Shown one piece after another: positions 42,097 through 50,594 of a stretch of DNA of 64,000 bases. Both the position numbers and the translations under genes were made by a program. The notes under the pieces are model-generated. The model did not search any database. It was not told the origin of the DNA and saw only the letters and a program-made list of their open reading frames with translations. The stretch is from Longimicrobiales bacterium (GTDB taxonomy: Bacteria > Gemmatimonadota > Gemmatimonadetes > Longimicrobiales > RSA9): contig DASTYK010000165.1 of assembly GCA_035764935.1 (NCBI GenBank), forward strand, positions 1 to 64,000. The letters run 5' to 3'. The first letter of the stretch is position 1. The number at the start of each line of letters is the position of its first letter.

Positions 42097-42873
42097 TCAC
42101 GGCTGCGCAACGACCGGCTCGCCCCGGTACTCCTCGTAACCGCGCGCCTCCAGCTCCTCCGCCAGCTCGAAACCGCCCGAGCGAGCAATCCGGCCGTCGA
42201 CCATCACGTGCACGTGCGTCGGACGGATGTAGTTCAGGATCCGCTGATAGTGCGTGATCACCAGGAACGACATCTCCGGTCGCTCCTCATGCAGCTTGTT
42301 CACACCACTCGAGACCACCTTCAGCGCATCGATGTCCAGGCCCGAGTCCGTCTCGTCCAGCACCGCGAGCGCAGGCTCCAGCATGGCCAGCTGCAGAATC
42401 TCGTTGCGCTTCTTCTCACCACCGCTGAAGCCCTCGTTCACCGAGCGCTGTGCGAACGCCACATCCATCTCCAGCAGCGCCATGCGCTCCTGCAGCGTCT
42501 CCTGGAAATCGAAAATGTCGACTTCCTCGTCCGGGTTCGCCGCCTGCACGCTCGCACGCAGGAAGTTCGCGATCGATACGCCAGGAATTTCAACGGGATA
42601 CTGGAACGCCAGGAAGATCCCCGAACGCGCACGCTCGTCGACCTCCTGCTCCAGCAGGTTCTCCCCCTTGAACCACACCGCGCCGTCCGTCACCTCGTAC
42701 GCGGGGTGGCCGCTCAGCACCTTCGACAGCGTGCTCTTGCCCGATCCGTTCGGGCCCATGATCGCGTGGATCTCGCCCGTCCCGATCTCCAGGTCCACGC
42801 CACGCAGGATCTCCGTGCCGTCCTCGGCAATCACGGCGTGCAGATTCTCGATCTTCAGCAGCGGCTCGCTCAT
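42097..42873 (-). CDS. sufC: SufC ATPase
   Basis: A 258-residue ABC-type ATPase that drives the SufBC2D scaffold. Walker A is GPNGSGKST (about 40-48), the signature is FSGGEKKRNE, Walker B is LAVLDETDSGLD, and the H-loop lies in LVITHYQRIL. It is the first gene of the operon, 38 bases after the -10 element. A palindrome that could bind an iron- or redox-sensing repressor lies in its leader. Confidence 0.94.
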   Translation of the reverse strand: MSEPLLKIENLHAVIAEDGTEILRGVDLEIGTGEIHAIMGPNGSGKSTLSKVLSGHPAYEVTDGAVWFKGENLLEQEVDERARSGIFLAFQYPVEIPGVSIANFLRASVQAANPDEEVDIFDFQETLQERMALLEMDVAFAQRSVNEGFSGGEKKRNEILQLAMLEPALAVLDETDSGLDIDALKVVSSGVNKLHEERPEMSFLVITHYQRILNYIRPTHVHVMVDGRIARSGGFELAEELEARGYEEYRGEPVVAQP

Positions 42874-42891
42874 TGTATCCGGTCGTTTTCA

Positions 42892-42902
42892 AGAATGATT
42901 CT
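42892..42902. promoter_or_regulatory. operator-like palindrome in the suf leader
   Basis: AGAAT-G-ATTCT is a perfect dyad between the suf promoter and the sufC start. It is AT-rich in GC-rich surroundings and resembles 5-1-5 or 7-1-7 sites of Fur/PerR-type repressors. The regulator is not in the window. Confidence 0.45.
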
Positions 42903-42917
42903 GGATATCAACACCGC

Positions 42918-42946
42918 AACGTACCCCAAGCGGCGGGGGGTGTCAA
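42918..42946 (-). promoter_or_regulatory. suf operon promoter (sigma-70 type)
   Basis: Read leftward, TTGACA (42946-42941), exactly 17 bases, then TACGTT (42923-42918). The -35 is a perfect consensus and the -10 a moderate one. Transcription would start near 42911, about 38 bases before the sufC ATG. Confidence 0.65.
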
Positions 42947-43106
42947 CGGGCGCCGGATGGGATTCGACAACGGCCGCGCACTTCGGACACTGGCGGGTTA
43001 ATTTGCTCAGGGCAGACGGGCACAGTTCGGTCGATTCCGCGGCGCGCGCAACACGTGGAGCGGCGTCGGTGTCCGTGCTCGCTGTCCGTTCCCGATTGGA
43101 GGCTGG

Positions 43107-43949
43107 ATGTCCCGAGTCGTACTGGTGCTGGGCGGAGGCGGGATCAAGGGGCTGACGCACGTCGGCGCCTGGCGCGCGCTGCTGGAGGCCGGCATCGAGG
43201 TGGACGAGATCATCGGCACGAGCATCGGCGGGCTGATCGGGACGCTGATCGCGGCTGGTGAGGGGCCGGACACGCTGACGGCCCGTGCACTGGCCCTGGG
43301 GCGGACGGATATCGTGGCGCTGAACCGGTGGGCGGTGCTGCTGAACGGGATCCGCCAGCCGGCCGTATTCCACGACGTCCCGTTCCGTGAATACATCTCC
43401 CGGCTGCTGCCGGTGCGGACGTTTGGAGAATTGCGGCTGCCGCTGTCGATGAACGCAGTGGACCTGGAGAGTGGGGAGATGGTGTGGTTCGGGGCCGGCG
43501 GTCGCCAGGACGTCCCGCTCGACGATGCGATCTACGCGACCTGTGCGCTGCCGCTGTTCTTTCCCCCCGCGTCGATCGATGACCGGCTGTTCGTGGATGG
43601 GGGCGTGCTGGACACGCTGCCGCTCGCGCGAGCAAAGACGCGGGGTGCCACGCGGATCATCGCGATCGACGCCGGTGCGGAAGGCTCGGCGTCGGCGTCC
43701 TCGATCCTGGAGAACGGCCTGGTCGGCATCCACCAGCGCGTCTATCAGCTGATGGCGACGCAGTGGAAGCAGCGGCAGGTCGAAACGTGGGAAGGCCCGC
43801 CGGTGACGTTCGTGCGTCCGCGCCTGGAAGGATACGGCACCTTCGACTTCGACCGGACATCGTACTTCCTGGAGGAAGGCTACCGCGCCACGCGGGAAGT
43901 GCTGGAGTCGGAAGGCCACACGTTCCCGGTCCGCGAGCGCGAGGCCTGA
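43107..43949 (+). CDS. patatin-like phospholipase/esterase
   Basis: A 280-residue cytoplasmic lipid acyl hydrolase of the RssA/NTE-like group. The oxyanion glycine loop GGGGIKGLTHVG is at 9-20, the nucleophile S39 sits in GTSIGG, and the dyad aspartate D164 in VDGGV. There is no signal peptide or transport domain. It could turn over membrane phospholipids. It is divergent from sufC across a 233-base spacer and converges with the coiled-coil membrane gene. Confidence 0.88.
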   Translation: MSRVVLVLGGGGIKGLTHVGAWRALLEAGIEVDEIIGTSIGGLIGTLIAAGEGPDTLTARALALGRTDIVALNRWAVLLNGIRQPAVFHDVPFREYISRLLPVRTFGELRLPLSMNAVDLESGEMVWFGAGGRQDVPLDDAIYATCALPLFFPPASIDDRLFVDGGVLDTLPLARAKTRGATRIIAIDAGAEGSASASSILENGLVGIHQRVYQLMATQWKQRQVETWEGPPVTFVRPRLEGYGTFDFDRTSYFLEEGYRATREVLESEGHTFPVREREA

Positions 43950-43984
43950 GGGCCCGCCGCGACGCACCCGCACCAACCACCTCC

Positions 43985-44022
43985 GCTCCGGCCGTTCCGG
44001 GGTGCTCCGGCCGGTCCGGGGT
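43985..44022. repeat. 19-bp tandem repeat, two copies
   Basis: GCTCCGGCCGTTCCGGGGT and a second copy with G for T at position 11 stand head to tail, directly before a strong hairpin at a convergent gene junction. Confidence 0.8.
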
Positions 44023-44027
44023 GGACT

Positions 44028-44060
44028 GCGCCGGCCACATGTCCTGACCGTGGCCGGCGC
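44028..44060. terminator. eleven-base-pair hairpin at a convergent junction
   Basis: GCGCCGGCCAC and GTGGCCGGCGC pair perfectly around an 11-base loop, between the patatin stop (43949) and the stop of the leftward gene (44085). No T-tract follows on either strand. Confidence 0.5.
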
Positions 44061-44084
44061 TCATCACACTGCAGAACGGCCCGT

Positions 44085-44582
44085 TCAGCCCCCGGCCGTA
44101 TCCGCCACCAGCGTGTCCGCGGGTGCCGTGTCGGCGGGGGCCGGCGCCGGTGCCGGCGTGATCCGCTGGGTCGGTCCGATCTGCTCACCGAGTGCACTGC
44201 GGTAGCTGCGGAACATCTGGGCGAGCTGGGGTCCTGACTGCACGTCGTTGCGTGAAAGCGCCGTGATCAGCGCATCGCGCCGGGTGAGGAGCTGGCTGAG
44301 CTCCTGCGGCCTGCCGTCGGGAGGCACGCTGTCGAGCGTCGCCTGCAGCTCCGTGAAGAACTGGCTCGCCTGCTGTCGTGCGATCTCGTAGCTCCCGCTC
44401 ATTGCTTCGATCGCGGCCGCGCCGAGCGTGGACTCCATGCGTGCGAGCAGGAGTGCGCGACGCGTCTCCTGGAGGCTGTCCTCGATGTTGTTGGCCCGGA
44501 TGCGCTGCCACGCATACCCTGCGAGGAACGCGACCAGCACGGCCGCGACGACGATGAGCCAGAAGCGCGCGCCTTCTTTCAT
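44085..44582 (-). CDS. single-pass membrane protein with coiled-coil ectodomain
   Basis: A 165-residue protein: one N-terminal membrane segment (about 8-26), then a long amphipathic helix rich in Q, R, E and A (about 28-125), and a proline- and alanine-rich tail. No family is recognised. It overlaps the end of the DD-carboxypeptidase gene by four bases (ATGA), so an envelope role in the same pathway is possible. Confidence 0.65.
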   Translation of the reverse strand: MKEGARFWLIVVAAVLVAFLAGYAWQRIRANNIEDSLQETRRALLLARMESTLGAAAIEAMSGSYEIARQQASQFFTELQATLDSVPPDGRPQELSQLLTRRDALITALSRNDVQSGPQLAQMFRSYRSALGEQIGPTQRITPAPAPAPADTAPADTLVADTAGG

Positions 44583-46033
44583 GATCCACCCTCCGCGGCG
44601 ATCATCTCAGCGATACGGTCGATGCCGGCGCGGACTGCGCCGGACGGTCGGCCCGACCCGTTGGTCAGGATACTGAACAGCAGCTCACGGCCGTCGGCGG
44701 CGACCAGGTAGCCGCTCAGTGAGTTGACGTTCGCGATCGTACCGGTTTTTGCGAACATCCGGCCCTCGAGCGCGCGCAGCCGGTTGGCGAGTGTGCTCTG
44801 CCGGAGTCCCGGCTGTGCCATGCCCGCCCGGTAGTCGTCCGCCCACGGCTGGGTGCGGGCGTGCGCGAGCAGCCGCACGATGGCCTCGGGCGCCAGCAGG
44901 TTCTGCGCCGAAAGCCCGGAGGCGTCGCGCAGCGAGAAGGACAGGGAGTCGAGCCCTGCCGTGCCGACCAGGTACTCACGCTCCACCTCGAGTCCCGCGT
45001 CCCAGCTTCCGCTGCCGCGATACACGGCCCCCAGTGTCTTGAGCACCTGCTCGGCGATCCAGTTCTGACTCGGCTGCAGGATCGCGGCAACGATGTCGCG
45101 CATCGGTGGCGAGACGATCTCGTGGATGAGCGTGCCGCCCGCCCGGAGTCCGGCCGCGGCCACGGAGTCATGCACGATCTCCAGGCCGGCGACGGTGACA
45201 CCCGCGCGTGCGAGCGCCTCCGCGAGCACGCCGGCCGCGTAGCGCTCCGGGCGGGTAACGGCGAGGGTCGACGTGTCGGCGCCGGCATCGACCGCGATGC
45301 GCCCGGTAATGAAGACGGTGTCCGTGCGCTGCAGGTAGTCGATCGTCAGGCGTGTGCGCGCGCCGGCGGTGTCGGTGACGATCGTCGCGGCCACGGGCTG
45401 TGCCCCCGTGTCGAGAACGCTGATGGTGCCCGCCGCGCCCGGCTGGTGACCCGGCTGCACGACCACTCGGAACGTGCCTTCCTCGATGCTGAAGGCACCC
45501 GTCGGCGGAGCATACGACCATGGCAGGTCGCCGACTTCCCAGCTGCCGTTGATGCGCTCGTCCTCGAAGGCGCTGGCGTCGATCACGAGGCGCTGCGCGT
45601 ACCGGACTCCGCTGGCTGCGAGGGTGCGCGCAATCGAGTCAACGGCCGCGAGCCGCTCCCCGTGGAAACGGGCCGACAGCGTGGGATCGCCGCTGCCGTG
45701 CACGACCAGCGATTCGACGCTGTCGCCGCGCATGCCGAGCGCACGCACTTCCGTCCGATACTGGTAGTCCGGCCCGAGCGTGCCGAGTGCGACCGCCGTC
45801 ACGACCAGCTTGGTATTCGATGCCGGGATGTAGTGGGCGTGCGCGTCGTGCCGGTACAGTTCCCGGCCGGTCGTCGCATCGACCACGAGAACGCCCCAGT
45901 GTGTGCGGTCGAGCGGAGGCGTACGGATCACCGAGTCGGCAACGCCCGCGAGCGTGCGCGGCGCTGCCGGTGCACGCGTTGCGGCGGGGGCACAGGCGGT
46001 CGCGATCAGGGCAAGCAGCAGCAGTCGCTTCAT
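44579..46033 (-). CDS. dacB: D-alanyl-D-alanine carboxypeptidase/endopeptidase (PBP4, family S13)
   Basis: A 484-residue penicillin-binding protein that trims or cuts cross-linked peptidoglycan peptides. A lipoprotein-like signal ends at IATAC. The active-site motifs are S-x-x-K in PASNTKLV (about 73-76), S-x-N in PSQNWIAE and KTG in MFAKTGTIANVN. The long insertion between the first two motifs is typical of PBP4. AGGAGCCC stands before the ATG at 46033. It is divergent from the decarboxylase gene. Confidence 0.92.
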   Translation of the reverse strand: MKRLLLLALIATACAPAATRAPAAPRTLAGVADSVIRTPPLDRTHWGVLVVDATTGRELYRHDAHAHYIPASNTKLVVTAVALGTLGPDYQYRTEVRALGMRGDSVESLVVHGSGDPTLSARFHGERLAAVDSIARTLAASGVRYAQRLVIDASAFEDERINGSWEVGDLPWSYAPPTGAFSIEEGTFRVVVQPGHQPGAAGTISVLDTGAQPVAATIVTDTAGARTRLTIDYLQRTDTVFITGRIAVDAGADTSTLAVTRPERYAAGVLAEALARAGVTVAGLEIVHDSVAAAGLRAGGTLIHEIVSPPMRDIVAAILQPSQNWIAEQVLKTLGAVYRGSGSWDAGLEVEREYLVGTAGLDSLSFSLRDASGLSAQNLLAPEAIVRLLAHARTQPWADDYRAGMAQPGLRQSTLANRLRALEGRMFAKTGTIANVNSLSGYLVAADGRELLFSILTNGSGRPSGAVRAGIDRIAEMIAAEGGS

Positions 46034-46156
46034 GGGCTCCTGGTGTCGATTACGTGGCATCCGCGGGACGATCGCGCCGCGGCCCGTCGCATGCGGCTGC
46101 CGTCCGGGATATCATGGCGCGACGGTGATGACGCACAGTATCCAAGAGGCAGGATC

Positions 46157-47614
46157 ATGACAGCAGATGGCGCGCGTGCGCAAACGGTGAGTGGCGTCGG
46201 CGACATGGATCCCGAGGACTTCCGGCGCTTCGGTCACCGGCTGATCGACTGGGTGGCGGAGTATCTGAAGGATCCCGAGCAGTACCCGGTGCTCGCACGC
46301 GTCCAGCCGGGTGACCTGGTCCGCGCGCTGCCTGCGGCACCACCGGTCGATGCGGAGCCCTTCGACAGGGTGCTGGACGACTTCGAGCGCCTGATCCCGC
46401 CCGCGACCACGCACTGGAATCACCCCGGTTTTTTCGCCTATTTCGGGATCACCGGCTCCGGACCCGGTATCCTGGGTGAGCTGCTGGCCGCGGCGCTCAA
46501 CGTGAATGCAATGGTCTGGCGGAGCGGCCCCTCGGCGACCGAGCTGGAGCAGGTCACCCTGGACTGGCTGCGGCAGATGGCGGGCCTGCCGCCGGCATTC
46601 ATGGGGACCATCAACGACACCGCGTCGACCAGCACGATGTACGCGCTCGCCGCCGCGCGCGAGGCGGACCCTTCGCTGCGGGTTCGCGACGAGGGCCTCG
46701 CCGGCCGGCCCGAGCTCCCGCGCATGCGCGTCTACTGCTCCGAGGAAGCGCATTCCAGCGTCGACAAGGCAGCCATCGCGCTGGGCTTCGGCCTGAGCGG
46801 CGTGCGCCGCCTCCCTGCCGACGACCGCTTCGCGATGCGTATCGATGCCCTGCGCGACGCGGTCCAGGCCGACATTGCCGCGGGCGTGCATCCCCTCGCC
46901 GTGGTAGCGACCGTCGGCACGACCGTCGCCACGGGCATCGATCCCGTCCGTGAGATCGCCGGGGTGTGTCGCGAGCACGGCATGTGGCTGCACATCGACG
47001 CGGCCTACGGCGGCGCGGCCGCGCTGCTGCCGGAGATGCGCCACATCCTGGAAGGCAGCGAGGAGGCCGATTCGATCGTGATCAATCCGCACAAGTGGCT
47101 GTTCGTGCCGGCCGACTGCTCCGCGCTCTACACGCGCCACGACGACATCATGCGGCGTGCGTTCTCGCTCACGCCCGTGTACCTGACCACTGCCGAAGGA
47201 GACGCGGCTCGCAACCTGATGGACTACGGCATCGCCCTCGGCCGCCGGTTTCGCGCACTGAAGCTCTGGTTCGTCATCCGCGCGTTCGGTGTGCACGGCA
47301 TGCAGGAGCGACTGCGTGAGCACATGCGCCTGGCCAGGCTGTTCGCCGAGGAGGTCGACCGCGATCCGCACCTGGAGCGGCTCGCACCCGTGGACTTTTC
47401 CGTGGTCGTGTTCCGGAGGATCGCTGCCGGGGCGGACGAGGAGGAGCTCGACCGCATCAACGAGCGTCTTCTCGAGCGCCTGAACGCGAGCGGCGAGGTG
47501 TTCCTGTCGCACAGCAGAGTGAAGGGCAAGTATGCGCTCCGCCTGGCCATCGGAAACCTGCGGACACGCGAGCGCCACGTGCGACGGGTGCTCGAGCTGG
47601 TCCGCAAGGAGTGA
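46157..47614 (+). CDS. aromatic-L-amino-acid decarboxylase-like PLP enzyme
   Basis: A 485-residue group-II decarboxylase. The PLP lysine is K313 in INPHKWLFVPAD, D281 in HIDAAYGG pairs with the ring nitrogen, and H199 in EEAHSSV stacks over it. WNHPGFFAYF near 87-96 is the substrate-pocket signature of tryptophan, tyrosine and phenylalanine decarboxylases. Products would be tryptamine or related amines, used in signalling or secondary metabolism. No biosynthetic partners are adjacent. The ATG follows AGGCAGGATC. Confidence 0.9.
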   Translation: MTADGARAQTVSGVGDMDPEDFRRFGHRLIDWVAEYLKDPEQYPVLARVQPGDLVRALPAAPPVDAEPFDRVLDDFERLIPPATTHWNHPGFFAYFGITGSGPGILGELLAAALNVNAMVWRSGPSATELEQVTLDWLRQMAGLPPAFMGTINDTASTSTMYALAAAREADPSLRVRDEGLAGRPELPRMRVYCSEEAHSSVDKAAIALGFGLSGVRRLPADDRFAMRIDALRDAVQADIAAGVHPLAVVATVGTTVATGIDPVREIAGVCREHGMWLHIDAAYGGAAALLPEMRHILEGSEEADSIVINPHKWLFVPADCSALYTRHDDIMRRAFSLTPVYLTTAEGDAARNLMDYGIALGRRFRALKLWFVIRAFGVHGMQERLREHMRLARLFAEEVDRDPHLERLAPVDFSVVVFRRIAAGADEEELDRINERLLERLNASGEVFLSHSRVKGKYALRLAIGNLRTRERHVRRVLELVRKE

Positions 47615-47818
47615 CGACCATTACGATCTCGTCACTTTATTTCTCTTGTGGCGGGGCCAGCAGCGTTTTAGCCTAGAACCTCTCCCCGACAGCATGGCAA
47701 CGGCCCACCCGGGCCGGGACTTCTCTTTTGTGAGGGCATTCTGGGTCCGACGAGGGACACCATACCCGCACCCGCAGGTGCAGCCGGAGCCGCGCGCGCG
47801 CAGGTCGCTGACGTTCCC

Positions 47819-49711
47819 GTGCGCCCGGTCGTGCTCACGGCATGCATGTTTGCACTGCTGCTGGCCGTCGCGCTGGCGGTGCGCCTGACTGCGAACGGCA
47901 CTGTGCTTCAGGGTGGACTGCTCGTTGCCGCGCCACTGCTCACGGTGCTGTTCGCCGTACGCGCAGCGCGGCCCCTGTCCGCTGCGGCCGGTCGCGGCTG
48001 GAAGCTCTTTGCAGCGGCCGGCACGGTCGCGGCGCTCTCGGCCGCGGTGCGTCTCGTGGACGCGGAGGGTGGCTGGAGCGACGTCGCCGGCGGCGCCCAC
48101 CTGTTCGGCTATGCCCTGCTGCTCGCAGCCCTCGCGATCCAGCTCCGGCCGTCTGCCGACGCGCGCCCGGCCGAAAGCATGCTCGACGGCTCGCTGCTCG
48201 CCACCGCCGCGTGCGTGCTGGTGCTGCACTGGGCGCCCGGCGCAACGCTGGTTGTCGGCCGCGAAGTGCGCTTCACGATCATCGAGCAGCTGGTTCTGTC
48301 CGTGCTCCCGGCCGTCGCGCTGTGCGTGCTCACGCTCGGTGCGCTCATCATGATGCGACGGCCGCTCTTCCTGCCCCGTCTCGCACTCGGTGCCGGCGCC
48401 GCCATCCTCTCGTTCGGCGTGCTGCCGGCCGTGCTCGGCCGGGCGCTGTGCTGCGATGGCTCCTCACCCGCCGCATTCGCGGTGATCGGTGGCTGGGGCC
48501 TGATCGCGGTCGCTGCGGCCGCGCAGACCGGACGCGACTACCCGGCGGACGAGACGCTGGGGCCTCCGCTGCGCAATGCGACGCCGGTCCTGGTTGCGGG
48601 CGTCATGGGTGCGCTCGCGCTGCAGGCGCTGCTGCGGCCCGTGTCTCCCCTCGTCGGTGTCGCAATCGGCCTGCTCGGCGCAATGCTCGCGCTCCGGTCC
48701 GCCCAGCTGCTGCGCATGATGCGCAACCTGCCCGCCGAACGGCGCGCACTCGCGCAGAGCCGGGCACTGGTCGACCTCAGCCGTGCCCTGGCGCAGACGC
48801 GCGATGTCGATGAGACGCTGGCACTGGTCAGCCGCTGGGCGTGCCAGCTCCTCGGTGCGGACGCCGCCGGGATCGAGCTGCTGGAAGGCGGCGGCAACAC
48901 GCTGGTCTGCCGCGCAACCTATGGCCTGCCCGACGAACTGATCGGGATGCGCTTCTCGGTCGATGGCAGCTTCTCGGGGTGGGTGACCACGCACGCGCGA
49001 CCGCGCGCGACCGACAACGTGGATGCGGATCCGTTCGTCAGCCAGGCGAGCCTGCCGTACATCCAGGGCGCCTGCATGGCCGCCGCGCCCATGCGCTACC
49101 GCTCGCTGATGCTCGGCGCCCTCACCTGCATCGGCAGACATCCGTTCTCCGCCGAGGACCTCGAGCTCCTCGGCGCGCTCGGTGACCAGGCGGCAATTGC
49201 GATCGAGAACGCACGCCTGTTCCAGCAGGTGCACGTGCTGTCCTACACGGACCCGCTCACCGGACTCGCCAACCGCCGTCAGCTCGAGCGGGATATCGGC
49301 CGGGAGTTCGCTGCTGCGCGCCGCGGCCGCATGCTGGTCGGCGTGATGTTCGACCTCGACAATTTCAAGGACTACAACGACACCTTCGGCCACGTGGCGG
49401 GCGACGCCGCGCTGCGTGCGTTCGGTACCGTGCTCGCGCGCGAGACGCGTGCAATGAACCTGGCCGCACGCTACGGCGGCGACGAGTTCTTCGTCCTGCT
49501 GGCGGATGCGACGGAAGCGGAAGCCGCCGTCTTCGTGCAGCGCGTGCTGAGCCGGTACCGCGAAGAGGTGCGGATGCTCGGGCACGATGTGATCGAGGCC
49601 GCGGCGGGGTTTGCTGCCTACCAGCCGGAGATGCGCGCGCCGGAGTCGCTGATCGAGGCGGCCGACCGCGCGCTGTACGCGTCCAAGCGGGAGCGCGCGC
49701 GCAGTTCCTGA
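47819..49711 (+). CDS. membrane GAF-GGDEF protein, putative diguanylate cyclase
   Basis: A 630-residue protein. Eight or so membrane segments occupy residues 1-300, a GAF-type sensor domain spans about 320-465, and a GGDEF domain runs from about 475 to the end. The catalytic loop YGGDEFF is canonical and FDLDNFKDYND provides metal and substrate contacts, so it should make cyclic di-GMP. The inhibitory RxxD site five residues before GGDEF is replaced by RAMN, so product feedback is likely absent. It starts at GTG. The 204-base leader holds a possible TTGTGG/TAGCCT promoter with 18-base spacing. Confidence 0.9.
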   Translation: MRPVVLTACMFALLLAVALAVRLTANGTVLQGGLLVAAPLLTVLFAVRAARPLSAAAGRGWKLFAAAGTVAALSAAVRLVDAEGGWSDVAGGAHLFGYALLLAALAIQLRPSADARPAESMLDGSLLATAACVLVLHWAPGATLVVGREVRFTIIEQLVLSVLPAVALCVLTLGALIMMRRPLFLPRLALGAGAAILSFGVLPAVLGRALCCDGSSPAAFAVIGGWGLIAVAAAAQTGRDYPADETLGPPLRNATPVLVAGVMGALALQALLRPVSPLVGVAIGLLGAMLALRSAQLLRMMRNLPAERRALAQSRALVDLSRALAQTRDVDETLALVSRWACQLLGADAAGIELLEGGGNTLVCRATYGLPDELIGMRFSVDGSFSGWVTTHARPRATDNVDADPFVSQASLPYIQGACMAAAPMRYRSLMLGALTCIGRHPFSAEDLELLGALGDQAAIAIENARLFQQVHVLSYTDPLTGLANRRQLERDIGREFAAARRGRMLVGVMFDLDNFKDYNDTFGHVAGDAALRAFGTVLARETRAMNLAARYGGDEFFVLLADATEAEAAVFVQRVLSRYREEVRMLGHDVIEAAAGFAAYQPEMRAPESLIEAADRALYASKRERARSS

Positions 49712-49741
49712 CCGCTGTCCGCCAGCACTGCCGGAGCGGTC
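49710..49741. terminator. seven-base-pair hairpin between convergent genes
   Basis: GACCGCT pairs with AGCGGTC across 18 bases, overlapping the end of the GGDEF gene and preceding the stop of the leftward GNAT gene by 17 bases. No T-tract follows. Confidence 0.35.
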
Positions 49742-49757
49742 CCGGTGACTCGAAACG

Positions 49758-50594
49758 TCAGCCCGTGAAGTCGCGCTCCAGCACGTATGCGCTCACGTGC
49801 TCATCCCTGCGCACCAGCTCGGTCACCACATAGCCACGGCCGAGGTATGCCTCGAACGCGGTGCGCGTGCATTCGCGCCACGTGCGCGCCGCGTACCTGT
49901 CGCTCGAGCGCACGCGGTCGAGGTCGGCGGGGACGAGCAATGCGATCGCCTCGTCGGTCCTGCCGGTGTCGAGCGCACCGCATGCAGGGATGCCTGCCCG
50001 CACCTCGACTGCATTGATCACGGGAAGTGATGCCGCATCGAAGCGGGGGGCGTGCTCGCGCGCGAGCCTGCGCTCGACACGTGCACTGTCCAGGTCCCAG
50101 TCCACGATCAGTCGATCCGTGCCGATCACGCCGTGCAGCGGCGAGTCGGACTCGCCGTAGACGTCGCGTTCATAGGTGCGCACGACCCCGCCGAGCCGCA
50201 CGAGGTTGAGGTGGGCGTTGCGCGACTCGAGCGGCTCGAAGGTCCACTGCGCGAGTGTGACACCTGCGCTGAGCAGCGCCTCGCGCTGCGCGCGCTTGAG
50301 CTGCATGCCGATCCCGCGATCACGCACATCCTTCCGCACGGCGAGCATGTCCGACCAGTGGACAGGCCGGCCATCACGCCACCCCGTGACGCCGAAGACG
50401 TAACCGACGAGTTCGTCGTCCGAGAATGCGCCGATCAGCACACCCCCGATGCGTCTCGTGAACCACAGCACCGCGTAGGGCACCTTCTCGCTGAAGCCCG
50501 GCCCCCATGTCGCCTCCTGCAGCCTGACGCAGGCGCGCAGTTCCTCCGGCGTCTCGAGTGGCCGGATCGTCAGAGCGTCTTCAGCAGACCGCAC
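49758..50594 (-). CDS. GNAT-family acetyltransferase (COG3375-like)
   Basis: A 278-residue protein with a GNAT fold in its first half: VGYVFGVTGWRDGRPVHWSDMLAVRKDVRDRGIG contains the beta4 strand and the acetyl-CoA loop (R-D-R-G-I-G, about 90-95). The second half extends well past a minimal GNAT domain. It recalls predicted acetyltransferases of COG3375, which have no defined substrate. A GTG at 50594 overlaps the M20 gene by 25 bases. It is the last gene of the glc-like operon. Confidence 0.75.
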   Translation of the reverse strand: MRSAEDALTIRPLETPEELRACVRLQEATWGPGFSEKVPYAVLWFTRRIGGVLIGAFSDDELVGYVFGVTGWRDGRPVHWSDMLAVRKDVRDRGIGMQLKRAQREALLSAGVTLAQWTFEPLESRNAHLNLVRLGGVVRTYERDVYGESDSPLHGVIGTDRLIVDWDLDSARVERRLAREHAPRFDAASLPVINAVEVRAGIPACGALDTGRTDEAIALLVPADLDRVRSSDRYAARTWRECTRTAFEAYLGRGYVVTELVRRDEHVSAYVLERDFTG

